NCBI RefSeq assembly: GCF_022788635.1
Contig: NZ_CP076024.1
Span: 310,001 to 374,000, forward strand
Direction of reading: 5' to 3'
Source of the DNA: Methylobacter sp. S3L5C
GTDB taxonomy: Bacteria; Pseudomonadota; Gammaproteobacteria; Methylococcales; Methylomonadaceae
DNA length: 64,000 nt
Every line of letters begins with the position of its first letter. Position 1 is the first letter of the stretch. The notes under the pieces were generated by a model, which saw only the letters and a list, made by a program, of their open reading frames with translations, was not told the origin of the DNA and did no database searches. The translations under genes and the position numbers were made by a program. Shown in pieces: positions 8,905-18,694 of this stretch.

Positions 8905-10299
8905 ATGGATACTATTAAGGCCCCTTGGCACTCTTTTCTCGAAGACTGTCAACATCGGGTTAAAGTTACCGAGACTCTGCAAATATCCGGACGCGTAACA
9001 CGAGTCGCAGGACTTGTTATGGAAGCTGCCGGCCTAAGACTGGCTATTGGCAGCCCTTGCTATGTCCCGTTACCTAGTGGCCACCGACTTGAGGTTGAGG
9101 TCGTCGGTTTTGGCAACGACCGATTGTTTTTGATGCCCTTGGGTGATGTCGAAGGTGTTCAGCCTGGCGCACTGGTTTTACCCACGGAATCAGTAAAATT
9201 ACCGCCACAGTTTTCCATCACAAAAAAAACTGTCTCCGCCTCCGTTGAACGTGGACGCCGCTTGCCTGTCGGCGAAGCTTTACTTGGCCGTGTCCTGGAT
9301 GCAACAGGACGGCCATTGGATAGCTTAGGGCCATTGCAAGGCCATACAACTGCACCGTTGTATGTGCAAGCAGCCAATCCATTACTTCGCGAACCTATCT
9401 CCTGCGTACTTGATGTCGGTATTCGCGCAATCAACAGCATGTTGACAGTTGGCCGAGGCCAGCGCATGGGTTTGTTTGCAGGATCCGGGGTAGGTAAAAG
9501 CGTCCTGCTCGGCATGATGGCACGCTACACCGCTGCCGATGTCATTGTCGTTGGCCTGATTGGTGAACGGGGCCGCGAAGTAAAAGAATTTATTGAACAA
9601 ATTCTGGGCACTGAAGGAATGGCCCGCTCGGTTGTCGTTGCTGCTCCCGCTGACACGCCGCCACTACTACGCTTGCAAGGTGCCGCTTACACCACCGTGA
9701 TTGCCGAACATTTTCGAGATCAGGGTAAAAATGTACTATTGATTATGGACTCTCTAACCCGCTATGCCATGGCGCAACGTGAAATTGCCCTGGCCATCGG
9801 CGAACCTCCCGCCACGAAAGGCTATCCGCCTTCGGTATTTGCCAAATTACCGGCACTGGTCGAGCGCGCGGGCAATGGGCAAGCTGGCGGCGGTTCAATC
9901 ACGGCGTTCTATACCGTATTAACCGAAGGTGACGACCAACAAGATCCCATCGCCGACTCTGCCCGCGCCATACTAGATGGCCATATCGTGCTCAACCGCA
10001 CATTGGCTGAAGCCGGTCATTATCCGGCAATTGACATCGAACAATCCATCAGCAGAGCCATGCATGGCATTACTAACGAAGAACATCAACTTACCGCCCG
10101 CAGGGTAAAACAGCTGATGTCCAGTTATCAGCGTAATCGTGATCTGATCAATGTTGGCGCTTATACCTCTGGCACGGATCGACTGCTTGACGAAGCGATA
10201 GTCAAGCATGAACAAATTGAACTATTCCTGCAACAAAGAATTGATGAGCGTGTCGGCATTGATCAGAGCTTGAAGGAACTTTCTACTCTATTCAATTAA
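8905..10299 (+). CDS. fliI: Flagellum-specific export ATPase FliI
   Basis: This 464-residue F1-beta-like hexameric ATPase energises flagellar protein export. Walker A GSGVGKS is at residues 193-199 and Walker B LLIMD at 278-282, followed by [20 protein letters not shown], the family signature. [18 protein letters not shown] stretch and the C-terminal lid are intact. It lies between fliH and fliJ, its two partners in the ATPase complex. Confidence 0.97.
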   Translation: MDTIKAPWHSFLEDCQHRVKVTETLQISGRVTRVAGLVMEAAGLRLAIGSPCYVPLPSGHRLEVEVVGFGNDRLFLMPLGDVEGVQPGALVLPTESVKLPPQFSITKKTVSASVERGRRLPVGEALLGRVLDATGRPLDSLGPLQGHTTAPLYVQAANPLLREPISCVLDVGIRAINSMLTVGRGQRMGLFAGSGVGKSVLLGMMARYTAADVIVVGLIGERGREVKEFIEQILGTEGMARSVVVAAPADTPPLLRLQGAAYTTVIAEHFRDQGKNVLLIMDSLTRYAMAQREIALAIGEPPATKGYPPSVFAKLPALVERAGNGQAGGGSITAFYTVLTEGDDQQDPIADSARAILDGHIVLNRTLAEAGHYPAIDIEQSISRAMHGITNEEHQLTARRVKQLMSSYQRNRDLINVGAYTSGTDRLLDEAIVKHEQIELFLQQRIDERVGIDQSLKELSTLFN

Positions 10300-10331
10300 T
10301 TGATTCATTTGACCTTAGGCCATAATGATTC

Positions 10332-10772
10332 ATGACTACAAAAAATGCCATTGACATTCTGACCGACCTGACCACACGGCAATCCGAAGCAGCCGCGAAG
10401 CGTCTGGGTCAGGCCAACCAGCAGCAGGATCAAGCCAAACAACAACTTAACCTGTTGATGGATTATCGTAAAAGCTATGCAGATCAGCTTCAGACACAGA
10501 TGAGCCAAGGTTTAGCTGTGTCAGGATATTGTAACTTCTACCAATTCCTGGCAAACCTCGATAAGGCGGTCGCCCAACAAAACCAGGCATGGCAAAGCAG
10601 CCTCCAGTTTGTCGAAAGAGAACGCGTTAATTGGCAACTAAGTGAACGTAAACGCCTATCTTTCAACACCCTGACGCAACGCGCACAAAATACCATGCTT
10701 CGCGAGGAAATAAGCCGCGACCAAAAACAAACCGATGAACATGCAACCCGTAAATATTCAATTAAAACATGA
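10332..10772 (+). CDS. fliJ: Flagellar export protein FliJ
   Basis: The protein is 146 residues long and almost entirely predicted coiled coil, rich in Gln, Ala, Arg and Glu (RQSEAAAKRLGQANQQQD, QQQLNLLMDYRKSYADQLQ). This fits FliJ, the stalk that sits in the FliI hexamer and contacts FlhA. Length and position between fliI and fliK support the call. Its stop overlaps the fliK start as ATGA, suggesting translational coupling. Confidence 0.9.
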   Translation: MTTKNAIDILTDLTTRQSEAAAKRLGQANQQQDQAKQQLNLLMDYRKSYADQLQTQMSQGLAVSGYCNFYQFLANLDKAVAQQNQAWQSSLQFVERERVNWQLSERKRLSFNTLTQRAQNTMLREEISRDQKQTDEHATRKYSIKT

Positions 10773-12193
10773 ACATTATACTATCGCCATCAATTACCAG
10801 CACCTTGCCGTCTTCACTGCAAGATTCATCAGAGGTCAACAACCCTGCTGACAATATGGCGTTTAATAACCTGTTACAAAAAGAAATATTTTCGCACCGG
10901 GAACCCACCAATAAAGCCGCTAAAACACAATCAAGCGTTAATGCAGAGCAAGACCCAGACCCGTTAGCAGTAACCGCTACAAATACGACGTCAGAAAACT
11001 TGCTTGCCCTTATTATGAATGCACGCCCTTCACCTGCACCATTAGACGCTACACAAGCTAACCCTGATACAACAACGACCCAACAACCTGCTGCAACCAT
11101 AAAACTGGCAGGATCAGACCCCTTAAATACTATTGTTAGAGAACCTGCAAAAAATGCAGCCATGCAACCAGAGCCTTCATCTCTCAGCAGTCAATACACT
11201 AATGCTACGTCGACTCCAGTCGCATTAAGCAACACAGAGCCAGCATCTACAGCAAAACCGACACTATCGAAGTCATTAAATACATCTATTGAACCGCCTG
11301 CAAAACACAATATTATTGTACCCGAATCGTTAGCTGTCGATCATCAAGACGCAAATGCAACATTAAATCAAGTAATTAAAGGGCCAGTAAAAGAAAGTGT
11401 CATATCGCCAGAGTTTTTACCTACTGCTAATAATCAACATAGCGATATTACATTCTTTCCAGCCACATTAAGCACCATGCCATCGACTTTCACCATAAAA
11501 CCAGCAACATCAGATACATTAAATAAAGCAATTAAACAGCCTGCAAAAGATACTGTTATTTTACCCCAACCATTATCTATGAGTCGCCAAGACACTAATA
11601 CCCCATCAATTCCAACCACATTAAATGCTATTGAGCCTGAGCTTCCGGCAAATTTCAGTCGACAAGAAGATTTTTCCAGCGCTCTACAAATACAATTATC
11701 ACCAGCAATCCCGGCAACAACCTATTCGTCAACCAATATCATAAACGTTGCACCCACATCAGCAACCTACGATATCAGCCCTGCATTTGACAGCCCCAAT
11801 TGGGATAAGACCATTAACCAACAAGTAATCTGGATGATGCAAAACAAACTTCAAACGGCAAGTTTGACTATCAATCCTCCGCACTTGGGTCCGATACAAG
11901 TAATGATGCAAATAGACAACCAACTAGCCACAGTGCAGTTTGTATCCGCGCAACCTGAAGTTCGCGAGGCTCTGCAAAATGCCCTCCCGTTATTGACAGA
12001 TATGCTCAAACAATCAGGTATACAACTTGGACATGCTGATGTTAGCTCACAAAATAAACATTCCGAATCAAGACAATCAGTTAATTCATCAAAAACCAAT
12101 AAAAACTCAGTAGATACATCCGTTATAGACCCTGCCCTTAATGCACAACAGACCAACAACGCTGGCCAAGGCCTTATCAACTTAATTGTATAA
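10769..12193 (+). CDS. fliK: Flagellar hook-length control protein FliK
   Basis: This 474-residue secreted ruler protein fixes hook length and triggers the export switch. The Thr/Pro/Asn/Ala-rich N-terminal region contains degenerate repeats of about 51 residues (residues 120-302). The conserved C-terminal domain starts near residue 345: ASLTINPPHLGPIQVMMQID, then VQFVSAQPEVREALQNALP, LTDMLKQSGIQLGHADVSS. The core LxPxxLG(P/x)I(Q/x)V pattern is present. It is coupled to fliJ by ATGA; the C-terminus is Asn/Ser-rich. Confidence 0.93.
   Translation: MNIILSPSITSTLPSSLQDSSEVNNPADNMAFNNLLQKEIFSHREPTNKAAKTQSSVNAEQDPDPLAVTATNTTSENLLALIMNARPSPAPLDATQANPDTTTTQQPAATIKLAGSDPLNTIVREPAKNAAMQPEPSSLSSQYTNATSTPVALSNTEPASTAKPTLSKSLNTSIEPPAKHNIIVPESLAVDHQDANATLNQVIKGPVKESVISPEFLPTANNQHSDITFFPATLSTMPSTFTIKPATSDTLNKAIKQPAKDTVILPQPLSMSRQDTNTPSIPTTLNAIEPELPANFSRQEDFSSALQIQLSPAIPATTYSSTNIINVAPTSATYDISPAFDSPNWDKTINQQVIWMMQNKLQTASLTINPPHLGPIQVMMQIDNQLATVQFVSAQPEVREALQNALPLLTDMLKQSGIQLGHADVSSQNKHSESRQSVNSSKTNKNSVDTSVIDPALNAQQTNNAGQGLINLIV
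11126..11674 (+). repeat. Degenerate in-frame repeats in the FliK ruler region
   Basis: Three full units of 51-52 residues (FliK 120-170, 200-251, 252-302) and one short unit of 29 residues (171-199) share the frame Nx(2)I-x(2)PAK...V(I)xPExL...QDxNAT...TLSxxEPxST...KPxxSDSL. Related DNA can also be seen, such as TTAAATA...ATT...CCTGCAAAA at the start of units. The remaining residues vary, so the duplication is old. Confidence 0.6.
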
Positions 12194-12231
12194 TATCGGC
12201 AATAATTTTTTTAACTTAATCATAAATACCT

Positions 12232-12741
12232 ATGTCAGCTCAAATACCCCCAGAAAATTCTCCTCCACGATCCAAGAAATTACTGTTACTACTAATAATA
12301 CTAATAATTATTCTGATAAGTGGAGGGGGTGCTGCCTGGTATTTCTTGATCCACAAAGCAGCTGATAAATCCGAAGAGCATCAGACTGAAGAACATCAGG
12401 CCGAAGATCATCAATCTTCCGAACAGGAAGAAGCACCAATATTTGTCGAAATGCTACCCTTTACGGTAAATTTACCGCCTGACGGTCAGTTCCTGCAAGC
12501 CACTTTTACGCTACAATTGTCTGACAGCTCTGATGCTGAGCATTTAACGCTCTACACGCCACAAGTACGTAGCCAAATATTGCTGTTACTATCTAACAAA
12601 ACGGGTGATAACCTTCTACTTTTGGAAGGTAAGACGTTATTGACACAAGAAATCACCACCTTACTGAAAAAACCTCTTGATAAAGGACTAAAACCGATCA
12701 AGGTTACCCATGTTTTTATAACGTCATTTATCATCCAGTAA
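12232..12741 (+). CDS. fliL: Flagellar basal body-associated protein FliL
   Basis: This single-pass inner-membrane protein of 169 residues surrounds the stator units near the MS ring. A membrane helix lies at about residues 17-40 (LLLLLIILIIILISGGGAAW). A His/Glu/Gln-rich linker follows (EEHQTEEHQAEDHQSSEQEE), then the periplasmic FliL domain with FVEMLPFTVNLPPDG and TLYTPQVRSQILLLLSNKT. The His-rich linker is unusual in composition but sits in a naturally variable part. It is followed by fliM after 2 bp. Confidence 0.94.
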   Translation: MSAQIPPENSPPRSKKLLLLLIILIIILISGGGAAWYFLIHKAADKSEEHQTEEHQAEDHQSSEQEEAPIFVEMLPFTVNLPPDGQFLQATFTLQLSDSSDAEHLTLYTPQVRSQILLLLSNKTGDNLLLLEGKTLLTQEITTLLKKPLDKGLKPIKVTHVFITSFIIQ

Positions 12742-12743
12742 TC

Positions 12744-13739
12744 ATGACCGAAAAATTTCTGTCTCAAGATGAAATTGACACACTACTTACAGGTATGTCT
12801 GATGAGGCAGAGGACGCTAGCACTGCTTCAACGCAAAACCCATCTGATGCGCGACCTTATAACCTGGCCACACAGGAACGTATCGTTCGCGGTCGCTTGC
12901 CATCATTGGAACTGATTAACGAACGATTTGCCAGACAATTACATATCAATCTGTTTAATTTTTTACACCGTAGCGCAGAAGTGTCGGTGGGGCCGATCCG
13001 TACCACCAAATATAGCGAGTTCTTGCGCCACTTGGTGGTTCCAACCAATCTAAACCTGATAAACATTAATCCGCTACAAGGAAAAGCCTTGGTCGTTCTG
13101 GACCCTTTCCTGGTGTTCCAATTGGTCGATTTTTTTTTTGGTGGCGATGGCAGTATTCAGACCCGTATTGAGGGACGTGATTTTTCCCAAACTGAGCAGC
13201 GTATTATTCAACGTGTCTTGAGCATTATCTTGGAAACCCTTTCAAAAGCCTGGGAATTTATCTATTCCGTCCAGTTTGAATACGTACGTTCGGAGCTAAA
13301 CCCCCAATTTGCCAATATAGCCTCTCCCAATGAGGTCGTGGTAGCGACTACTTTCCGTATTGATCTTGGAGGTCAGATTGGTGAAATGCACCTGTGCATT
13401 CCCTATAGCACGATCGAGCCTATCCGTGATTTACTTCGCTATAGTATGAATAGTGAATCGTTCACCCACGATCAACGCTGGGCACATATGCTTAATACCC
13501 AAATCCAGTTTGCCGAAGTGGAGGTTGTTGCCAACTTATGCACCATAGAGACTACCCTGCGTAATATTCTGGACATGAAAACAGGCGATATTATTCCCTT
13601 ATCCATAGAGGATCTCGTTGAACTGAAAGCTGATAATGTACCCATCATGGAGTGCAGTTACGGCAAGGTCAATGGACAGTATGCATTACGTGTCGAACAC
13701 TTGAACAACAGCACGGTCGAAGCCGACCAAGGAACATAA
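12744..13739 (+). CDS. fliM: Flagellar motor switch protein FliM
   Basis: This 331-residue C-ring protein binds phospho-CheY. The N-terminal CheY-binding peptide is visible ([13 protein letters not shown]). A linker leads to the CheC-like middle domain ([20 protein letters not shown], then FFFGGDG) and the C-terminal SpoA domain ([20 protein letters not shown]). The presence of the CheY peptide implies chemotaxis control, although no che genes are in the window. Confidence 0.97.
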   Translation: MTEKFLSQDEIDTLLTGMSDEAEDASTASTQNPSDARPYNLATQERIVRGRLPSLELINERFARQLHINLFNFLHRSAEVSVGPIRTTKYSEFLRHLVVPTNLNLININPLQGKALVVLDPFLVFQLVDFFFGGDGSIQTRIEGRDFSQTEQRIIQRVLSIILETLSKAWEFIYSVQFEYVRSELNPQFANIASPNEVVVATTFRIDLGGQIGEMHLCIPYSTIEPIRDLLRYSMNSESFTHDQRWAHMLNTQIQFAEVEVVANLCTIETTLRNILDMKTGDIIPLSIEDLVELKADNVPIMECSYGKVNGQYALRVEHLNNSTVEADQGT

Positions 13740-13740
13740 C

Positions 13741-14145
13741 ATGACTGAACAAAATCTGGCAGATGACGATTGGAGCACAGCACTCTCCGAACAAGCAGAA
13801 CAAGAATCTACTCAACAATATCAAAAAGCGGAGTCTGGCATATTCAAGGACTTAACTGATAACGATGTTAAATCCAGTACCCATCCGAATATAGATTTTA
13901 TTCTGGATATCCCGCTACATATCACTGTTGAACTGGGCCGCACCAAGATCTTGATCAAGAACCTGCTGCAACTGACTCAAGGTTCTATTATTGAACTTGA
14001 TGGCTTGGCTGGTGAACCTTTGGATGTGCTGGTCAACGGCTGCCTTATCGCACACGGCGAGGTAGTGGTCGTTAACGACCAATTTGGTATTCGCCTTTGT
14101 GATATCGTGAGCCCGGCTGACCGAATAAATAAACTAAACCGCTAA
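13741..14145 (+). CDS. fliN: Flagellar motor switch protein FliN
   Basis: This 134-residue C-ring protein has an acidic N-terminal extension of about 55 residues, then the SpoA domain: [40 protein letters not shown], then [20 protein letters not shown]. Length and motifs are normal. It starts 1 bp after fliM and overlaps the fliO start by one base (TAATG). Confidence 0.97.
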   Translation: MTEQNLADDDWSTALSEQAEQESTQQYQKAESGIFKDLTDNDVKSSTHPNIDFILDIPLHITVELGRTKILIKNLLQLTQGSIIELDGLAGEPLDVLVNGCLIAHGEVVVVNDQFGIRLCDIVSPADRINKLNR

Positions 14146-14477
14146 TGATGACCAATTTTTTACAGGTTATTATGCCGCTGATGCTGGTACTGGGTTTGAT
14201 AGCTGGTGCTGCTTGGTTACTACAACGCCTGACTAAACGCAATAGTGGCCACACGGCCTTGCTAACCATTCAAGCAGCTATTTCAGTAGGACCACGTGAG
14301 CGCGTGGTGTTACTGGAGGTTGGAGGACAATGGCTGGTACTTGGCGTTGCTCCTGGACAAGTCAGTGCCTTATTGACGCTGCCCTCGCCTCCTATGCTAA
14401 ATCCTGACACCACACTTACAACTAAGTTTGAACTAGCCCAATCGTGGCTGGAACGTTACCGGAATCCAGTAAAATGA
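14145..14477 (+). CDS. fliO: Flagellar biosynthetic protein FliO
   Basis: The protein (110 residues) has one N-terminal membrane helix ([20 protein letters not shown]) and a small cytoplasmic domain with [20 protein letters not shown], the FliO/FliZ signature. FliO helps assemble the FliP ring of the export gate. It overlaps fliN by one base and fliP by the ATGA at 14474-14477. Confidence 0.92.
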   Translation: MMTNFLQVIMPLMLVLGLIAGAAWLLQRLTKRNSGHTALLTIQAAISVGPRERVVLLEVGGQWLVLGVAPGQVSALLTLPSPPMLNPDTTLTTKFELAQSWLERYRNPVK

Positions 14478-15265
14478 CCACAACCAGCACCGGTAAAAAT
14501 CGCCTTACTGCACTAAACCATAAACGCCGCCGATATATACCGATATGGCTGTTGACGATTATAACTGTAGCCATGCCATTGGCAGTTGATGCTGCCCTGC
14601 CCATTGTTAATTCTTCGCCTATTGTAGGAGGCGGCCAAGCTTACAGTTTGAGTCTTGAACTGTTGCTGTTAATGACTTCGCTGAGCTTCTTGCCAGCAGT
14701 GGTGCTGATGATGACTAGTTTTACCCGAATTATTATTGTGCTGTCAATGCTGCGTATGGCCATTGGTACCCAAGGCTCACCGCCCAATCAAGTCATGGTC
14801 GGCCTGGCCTTGTTCCTGACATTATTTATTATGAGTCCCGTTATCGACAAGATTTATATAGATGCCTATCAGCCTTTATCGGAAGACAAGATTTCTGTTA
14901 TCCAGGCACTAGAAATTGGCAGCAAGCCATTAAAAGCATTTATGCTTAGACAAACCCGCCAAGCCGACCTTGCCCTGTATGTAAAACTGTCCGACACCCC
15001 CCCACTGCAAAATGCCGAAGAAGTGCCATTTCGGGTATTAGTGCCCGCTTTTGTCACCAGCGAACTCAAAACTGCTTTTCAAATAGGCTTTGCAGTCTTT
15101 ATCCCTTTTTTAATCATCGACATGGTCGTCGCCAGCGTACTCATGGCCATGGGCATGATGATGGTATCGCCCTCCATTGTCTCCCTGCCCTTTAAAATCA
15201 TGCTATTTGTTCTGGTTGATGGCTGGCAACTTCTACTTGGTTCACTAGGCCAAAGTTTTGCTTAG
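14474..15265 (+). CDS. fliP: Flagellar export gate protein FliP
   Basis: This is a core membrane component of the export gate (263 residues). A cleavable signal-like segment comes first ([19 protein letters not shown]), then the family motif [20 protein letters not shown], a periplasmic loop with [14 protein letters not shown], and [20 protein letters not shown]. An in-frame ATG-less extension upstream to 14444 was ignored: ATG 14474 overlaps the fliO stop as ATGA, the usual arrangement. Confidence 0.96.
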   Translation: MTTTSTGKNRLTALNHKRRRYIPIWLLTIITVAMPLAVDAALPIVNSSPIVGGGQAYSLSLELLLLMTSLSFLPAVVLMMTSFTRIIIVLSMLRMAIGTQGSPPNQVMVGLALFLTLFIMSPVIDKIYIDAYQPLSEDKISVIQALEIGSKPLKAFMLRQTRQADLALYVKLSDTPPLQNAEEVPFRVLVPAFVTSELKTAFQIGFAVFIPFLIIDMVVASVLMAMGMMMVSPSIVSLPFKIMLFVLVDGWQLLLGSLGQSFA

Positions 15266-15274
15266 TTAAATAAC

Positions 15275-15544
15275 ATGACACCAGAACTTATCATGTCCAT
15301 GGGCCGACAGGCCATCGAAGTCACCTTGATGGTGGCAGCACCTTTATTACTGACGGCACTGGTTATTGGCCTGATCGTCAGTATCTTTCAGGCCGCCACC
15401 CAGATCAACGAAGCAACGTTATCATTTATCCCCAAACTGCTAGGTATCTTTATCGTTTTGGTACTGGCAGGTCATTGGATGTTAACTACGCTCCTCGACT
15501 ATCTTCGCTTAATACTGACCAGCATTCCTGATCTGGCAGGCTAA
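15275..15544 (+). CDS. fliQ: Flagellar export gate protein FliQ
   Basis: This 89-residue protein has two membrane helices and matches FliQ throughout, including LIVSIFQAATQINEATLSFI and PKLLGIFIVLVLAGHWML. It is part of the FliPQR export gate. It lies 9 bp after fliP. Confidence 0.96.
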   Translation: MTPELIMSMGRQAIEVTLMVAAPLLLTALVIGLIVSIFQAATQINEATLSFIPKLLGIFIVLVLAGHWMLTTLLDYLRLILTSIPDLAG

Positions 15545-15588
15545 GCCGCAATTATGCCAACTAAACTCAATTTACCTTATGCACCACA

Positions 15589-16371
15589 ATGGTTGAAATA
15601 ACGACCACTCAACTATTTAGCTGGGTTAGTGCTTTTATGTGGCCGCTGGTTCGTATCTTGGGTGTCTTTACCAGCGCTCCTTTGTTAAGTAACACCAGTT
15701 TTCCCATTCAAACGCGTGTTGGACTGGGCGTTGCGATTACCGTACTGGTTGCACCAAATCTGCCAGGTTTCCCGGAACAAGACCCGCTATCATGGGCAGG
15801 AATACTCATTCTGACTCAGCAATTTATAATCGGCATTGCTATCGGCTTTGTCCTACGAATTATCTTTACCGGGATAGAACTTGCCGGTGAAATGATTGGC
15901 ATGTCGATGGGCCTTGGCTTTGCTACTTTTTTTGACCCACAATCCAAAGGACGCTCCTCATCTATCAGCCAATTCCTATCGTTTTTAACATTGATGCTGT
16001 TTATTACCAGTGATTTTCATCTATTATTAATAGACAGCTTGGTGGAAAGTTTCCGCAGCATGCCCATTGGGGTTGTTTCTTTGAGTCAAAACAGTTTTCA
16101 ACAATTGGCTTATTATGGCAGCCGTATATTTAGTATCGGCATTCAACTATCCTTGCCTGTCATTACCGCCTTACTGATTACCAACATGGCTTTGGCTGTG
16201 CTTACCCGCGCAGCGCCGCAATTGAATCTATTCGCTATCGGCTTTCCGTTAACCTTGTTAACCGGCTACCTAATGCTCAATCTGATACTACCTTATTTAG
16301 CATCGCCTATACTCAATATGCTACAAGAAGGCCTGCAAATAGTGCGACAAATAACTCTTGCAGCAATCTGA
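15589..16371 (+). CDS. fliR: Flagellar export gate protein FliR
   Basis: This polytopic membrane protein of 260 residues has FliR features: FMWPLVRILGVFTSAPLLSN near the N-terminus, then GFVLRIIFTGIELAGEMIGM, MGLGFATFFDPQ and RAAPQLNLFAIGFPLTLLTG. It completes the FliPQR gate. It is the last gene of the cluster; flhB and flhA, often next in line, are absent and a convergent ribosomal operon follows. Confidence 0.96.
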   Translation: MVEITTTQLFSWVSAFMWPLVRILGVFTSAPLLSNTSFPIQTRVGLGVAITVLVAPNLPGFPEQDPLSWAGILILTQQFIIGIAIGFVLRIIFTGIELAGEMIGMSMGLGFATFFDPQSKGRSSSISQFLSFLTLMLFITSDFHLLLIDSLVESFRSMPIGVVSLSQNSFQQLAYYGSRIFSIGIQLSLPVITALLITNMALAVLTRAAPQLNLFAIGFPLTLLTGYLMLNLILPYLASPILNMLQEGLQIVRQITLAAI

Positions 16372-16694
16372 TTAAAATCAACAGTGTTTTATCCACGAAA
16401 AGTAAAAGCTTCGAAGCCCACTTCGTTTTGTATTTGTTCAACGTGACTTGAACTTGACTCTCTTATAAACTTTAAGAGAAGTCGGAGTAAATATCTCAAA
16501 GAAAAATAAGTCATGGTCGTTAATATAACGACATTTTCACAAGGTAATCGGCGACAGTAAAGTAAGACTCACCGCAAATTTTATTTAAGAATCACAGTTC
16601 ATAGCAAAGAGTTAACTACAAACCACCTTTAATTTAAACATAAAAAAAGGCAGCTATAAGCTGCCTTTTTCGACGGTATAAAAACAAAAGCTAC
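16372..16694. other. Intergenic region between convergent fliR and rplS
   Basis: This 323-bp stretch has no gene. It contains the bidirectional terminator hairpin at 16645-16670. Nothing else recognisable was seen. Confidence 0.6.
16645..16670. terminator. Bidirectional rho-independent terminator
   Basis: An A-rich arm reading into GGCAGCT, a short ATA loop and the complementary AGCTGCC followed by five T form a stem of about 12 bp. The A and T runs on either side let it work for the plus-strand flagellar cluster and for the minus-strand rpsP-rplS operon. Confidence 0.8.
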
Positions 16695-17036
16695 TTACAG
16701 CTTTTCTTTAATACGAGCCGCTCTACCTGTCAGATCACGTAAATAATACAATTTAGCACGACGGACATCACCGCGACGCTTAACAGCAATTTCACTGATA
16801 ATAGGGCTGTGAGTTTGAAAAACACGCTCAACGCCAGTACCGTGAGAAATTTTCCTAACGGTAAAAGCAGAATTTAATCCGCGATTACGCTTTGCGATTA
16901 CAATACCTTCAAAAGCCTGAATTCTTTCACGCTCACCTTCTTTTACTTTAACCTGAACAACAACTGTGTCACCTGGATTAAATTCAGGAATCTGTCTTAG
17001 CTGTTCTTTTTCCAATTCATCAATAATATTGCTCAT
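16695..17036 (-). CDS. rplS: 50S ribosomal protein L19
   Basis: This L19 protein of 113 residues is normal along its length: [60 protein letters not shown] and [23 protein letters not shown] 17036 gives [12 protein letters not shown], matching the family start; two codons upstream (GTG GTA) are in frame but unlikely. It is the last gene of rpsP-rimM-trmD-rplS and ends at the shared terminator. Confidence 0.97.
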   Translation of the reverse strand: MSNIIDELEKEQLRQIPEFNPGDTVVVQVKVKEGERERIQAFEGIVIAKRNRGLNSAFTVRKISHGTGVERVFQTHSPIISEIAVKRRGDVRRAKLYYLRDLTGRAARIKEKL

Positions 17037-17045
17037 TACCACACC

Positions 17046-17783
17046 CTATTCAACTTCACTTTTAAATTGTTGCAAGAGATATTTCTGCTCTGCACTTAAA
17101 TTCATGTTTTTTAACAAATCCGATCGTCTTTGCCATGTTCTACCCAACGCCTGTTTCATTCGCCAGCGTTCTATATCAGCGTGATTACCGCTTAATAGAA
17201 CATCTGGCACTGAACATTCAGGAAGTTGTTCAGGACGGGTAAAATGCGGATAATCCAACAAGCCGTTCATATGAGAATCCTGCCGGGCAGATTCCTCATG
17301 GCCAAGTACACCTGGTAATAAACGAGTTATGGCATCAATGACAATTAATGCACCAAGCTCACCACCACTAATAACATAATCACCGATAGACCATTCATCA
17401 TCACAATCCAGTTCGACAAAACGCTCATCTACACCTTCATAGCGCCCTGCAACCAAAATCAATTGCGAAATATCACAAGATTCTGATAATAAGGCTTGGG
17501 TAATCGGCTTACCCTGTGGACTCAAATAAACTACTTTTGCCGTGTCGCTACCAGCCTGCTTTGCGCTATTGACTGCATCGTGCAAAGGCTGGTATTTCAT
17601 TACCATTCCCGGGCCGCCGCCATAGGGACGATCATCCACTGTTCTGTGCTTGTCTTGCGTATAGTCTCGTGGATTCCATACTGACAAACTAACTATTTTT
17701 CGCTCTATTGCCCGGCCTGTTACGCCGTAACTTGCAGCTGCAGTTACCATTTCAGGAAATAGTGTTACAACATCAAAACGCAT
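17046..17783 (-). CDS. trmD: tRNA (guanine-N1)-methyltransferase TrmD
   Basis: TrmD uses S-adenosylmethionine to form m1G37 in tRNAs and prevents frameshifting. The 245-residue protein has the SPOUT trefoil-knot signatures [17 protein letters not shown] and [20 protein letters not shown], as well as [12 protein letters not shown]. Length is normal. It lies in the conserved ribosomal operon, 8 bp after rimM. Confidence 0.97.
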   Translation of the reverse strand: MRFDVVTLFPEMVTAAASYGVTGRAIERKIVSLSVWNPRDYTQDKHRTVDDRPYGGGPGMVMKYQPLHDAVNSAKQAGSDTAKVVYLSPQGKPITQALLSESCDISQLILVAGRYEGVDERFVELDCDDEWSIGDYVISGGELGALIVIDAITRLLPGVLGHEESARQDSHMNGLLDYPHFTRPEQLPECSVPDVLLSGNHADIERWRMKQALGRTWQRRSDLLKNMNLSAEQKYLLQQFKSEVE

Positions 17784-17791
17784 GATGATAA

Positions 17792-18298
17792 TTAAAAGTC
17801 AGGATCCCAATCCACAATCATCCGGCCAGCATCCAGATCAATAGTAATTATTGTTTGTCCCTGCAAAAACGGAATGACCCGCTCCCGCTCTCCTTTAACA
17901 ATGACAACATCATTGGCGCCTGTTTCCATCAGACTTTCAACGACGCCTAACTGAACTCCCATATTGGTTTCAACAGCCAAGCCAATAAGGTCAGACCAGT
18001 AATATTCGTCTTTTGCTACTTTGGGTAATTGGTCGGGGGTTATAAAAATATCCCAACCCATAAAGCTTGCAGCTTGGTCCCTATCAGTAATGCCGTCAAG
18101 TTGAGCAACTACTACTTTACCCTGCAACTTGCCGTCAATAACGTTAACTGATTTGGTTTCGCTACTTTTTTTCAGCAACCAGGGCGAATAATTTAAAATA
18201 TTTTCTTTACAATCAGTAAAAGAAAATACCTTAACCCAGCCTTTAATGCCAAAAACGCCGGAAATTTTCCCAACGTTTATTTGTTGCTGCTTAGACAA
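17792..18298 (-). CDS. rimM: Ribosome maturation factor RimM
   Basis: RimM assists late 30S assembly and binds S19. The protein is 168 residues: an N-terminal RimM barrel ([20 protein letters not shown]) and a C-terminal PRC-barrel-like domain ([20 protein letters not shown] ... [20 protein letters not shown]). It lies 4 bp downstream of rpsP. Confidence 0.96.
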   Translation of the reverse strand: MSKQQQINVGKISGVFGIKGWVKVFSFTDCKENILNYSPWLLKKSSETKSVNVIDGKLQGKVVVAQLDGITDRDQAASFMGWDIFITPDQLPKVAKDEYYWSDLIGLAVETNMGVQLGVVESLMETGANDVVIVKGERERVIPFLQGQTIITIDLDAGRMIVDWDPDF

Positions 18299-18302
18299 CA
18301 GA

Positions 18303-18554
18303 TTATGCAGCGACTTTAAGTGCGTCTTTAATCAATTTTGCAACACGTTCTGAAGGTTGGGCACCATTGGATTTCCAATAGTCAACACGATCGCTATCCA
18401 AACGCAATCTTTCTTCATTACCGCGGGCTAACGGGTTAAAAAAGCCAACACGCTCTATATAACGACCATCACGGCCGCTTCTGCTATCGGTTACAACAAC
18501 ATGATAAAAAGGGCGATTTTTAGCGCCGCCTCTTGAAAGACGAATGGTTACCAT
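18303..18554 (-). CDS. rpsP: 30S ribosomal protein S16
   Basis: This is S16, 83 residues: [20 protein letters not shown], then [20 protein letters not shown] and [20 protein letters not shown]. It is the first gene of the rpsP-rimM-trmD-rplS operon. A GAGGAAATT ribosome-binding sequence precedes its ATG. Confidence 0.98.
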   Translation of the reverse strand: MVTIRLSRGGAKNRPFYHVVVTDSRSGRDGRYIERVGFFNPLARGNEERLRLDSDRVDYWKSNGAQPSERVAKLIKDALKVAA

Positions 18555-18595
18555 CTAATTTCCTCAAAAACGTTTAGTCAAATTTTAATCTGCCT

Positions 18596-18623
18596 ATTTT
18601 ACGCGATTTTTAATATAAGTGAA
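18596..18623 (-). promoter_or_regulatory. Candidate sigma-70 promoter for the rpsP operon
   Basis: On the minus strand, TTCACT (18618-18623) and TAAAAT (18596-18601) are separated by 16 bp and lie about 40 bp upstream of the rpsP start. The -35 box is a partial match to TTGACA, so the call is moderate at best. Confidence 0.35.
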
Positions 18624-18694
18624 GAATAAATTAGAAAAAATCAATACTTAATCTATATTTTTCGCGTAACCACTTGGTAAAGCAACAAAAAAAA

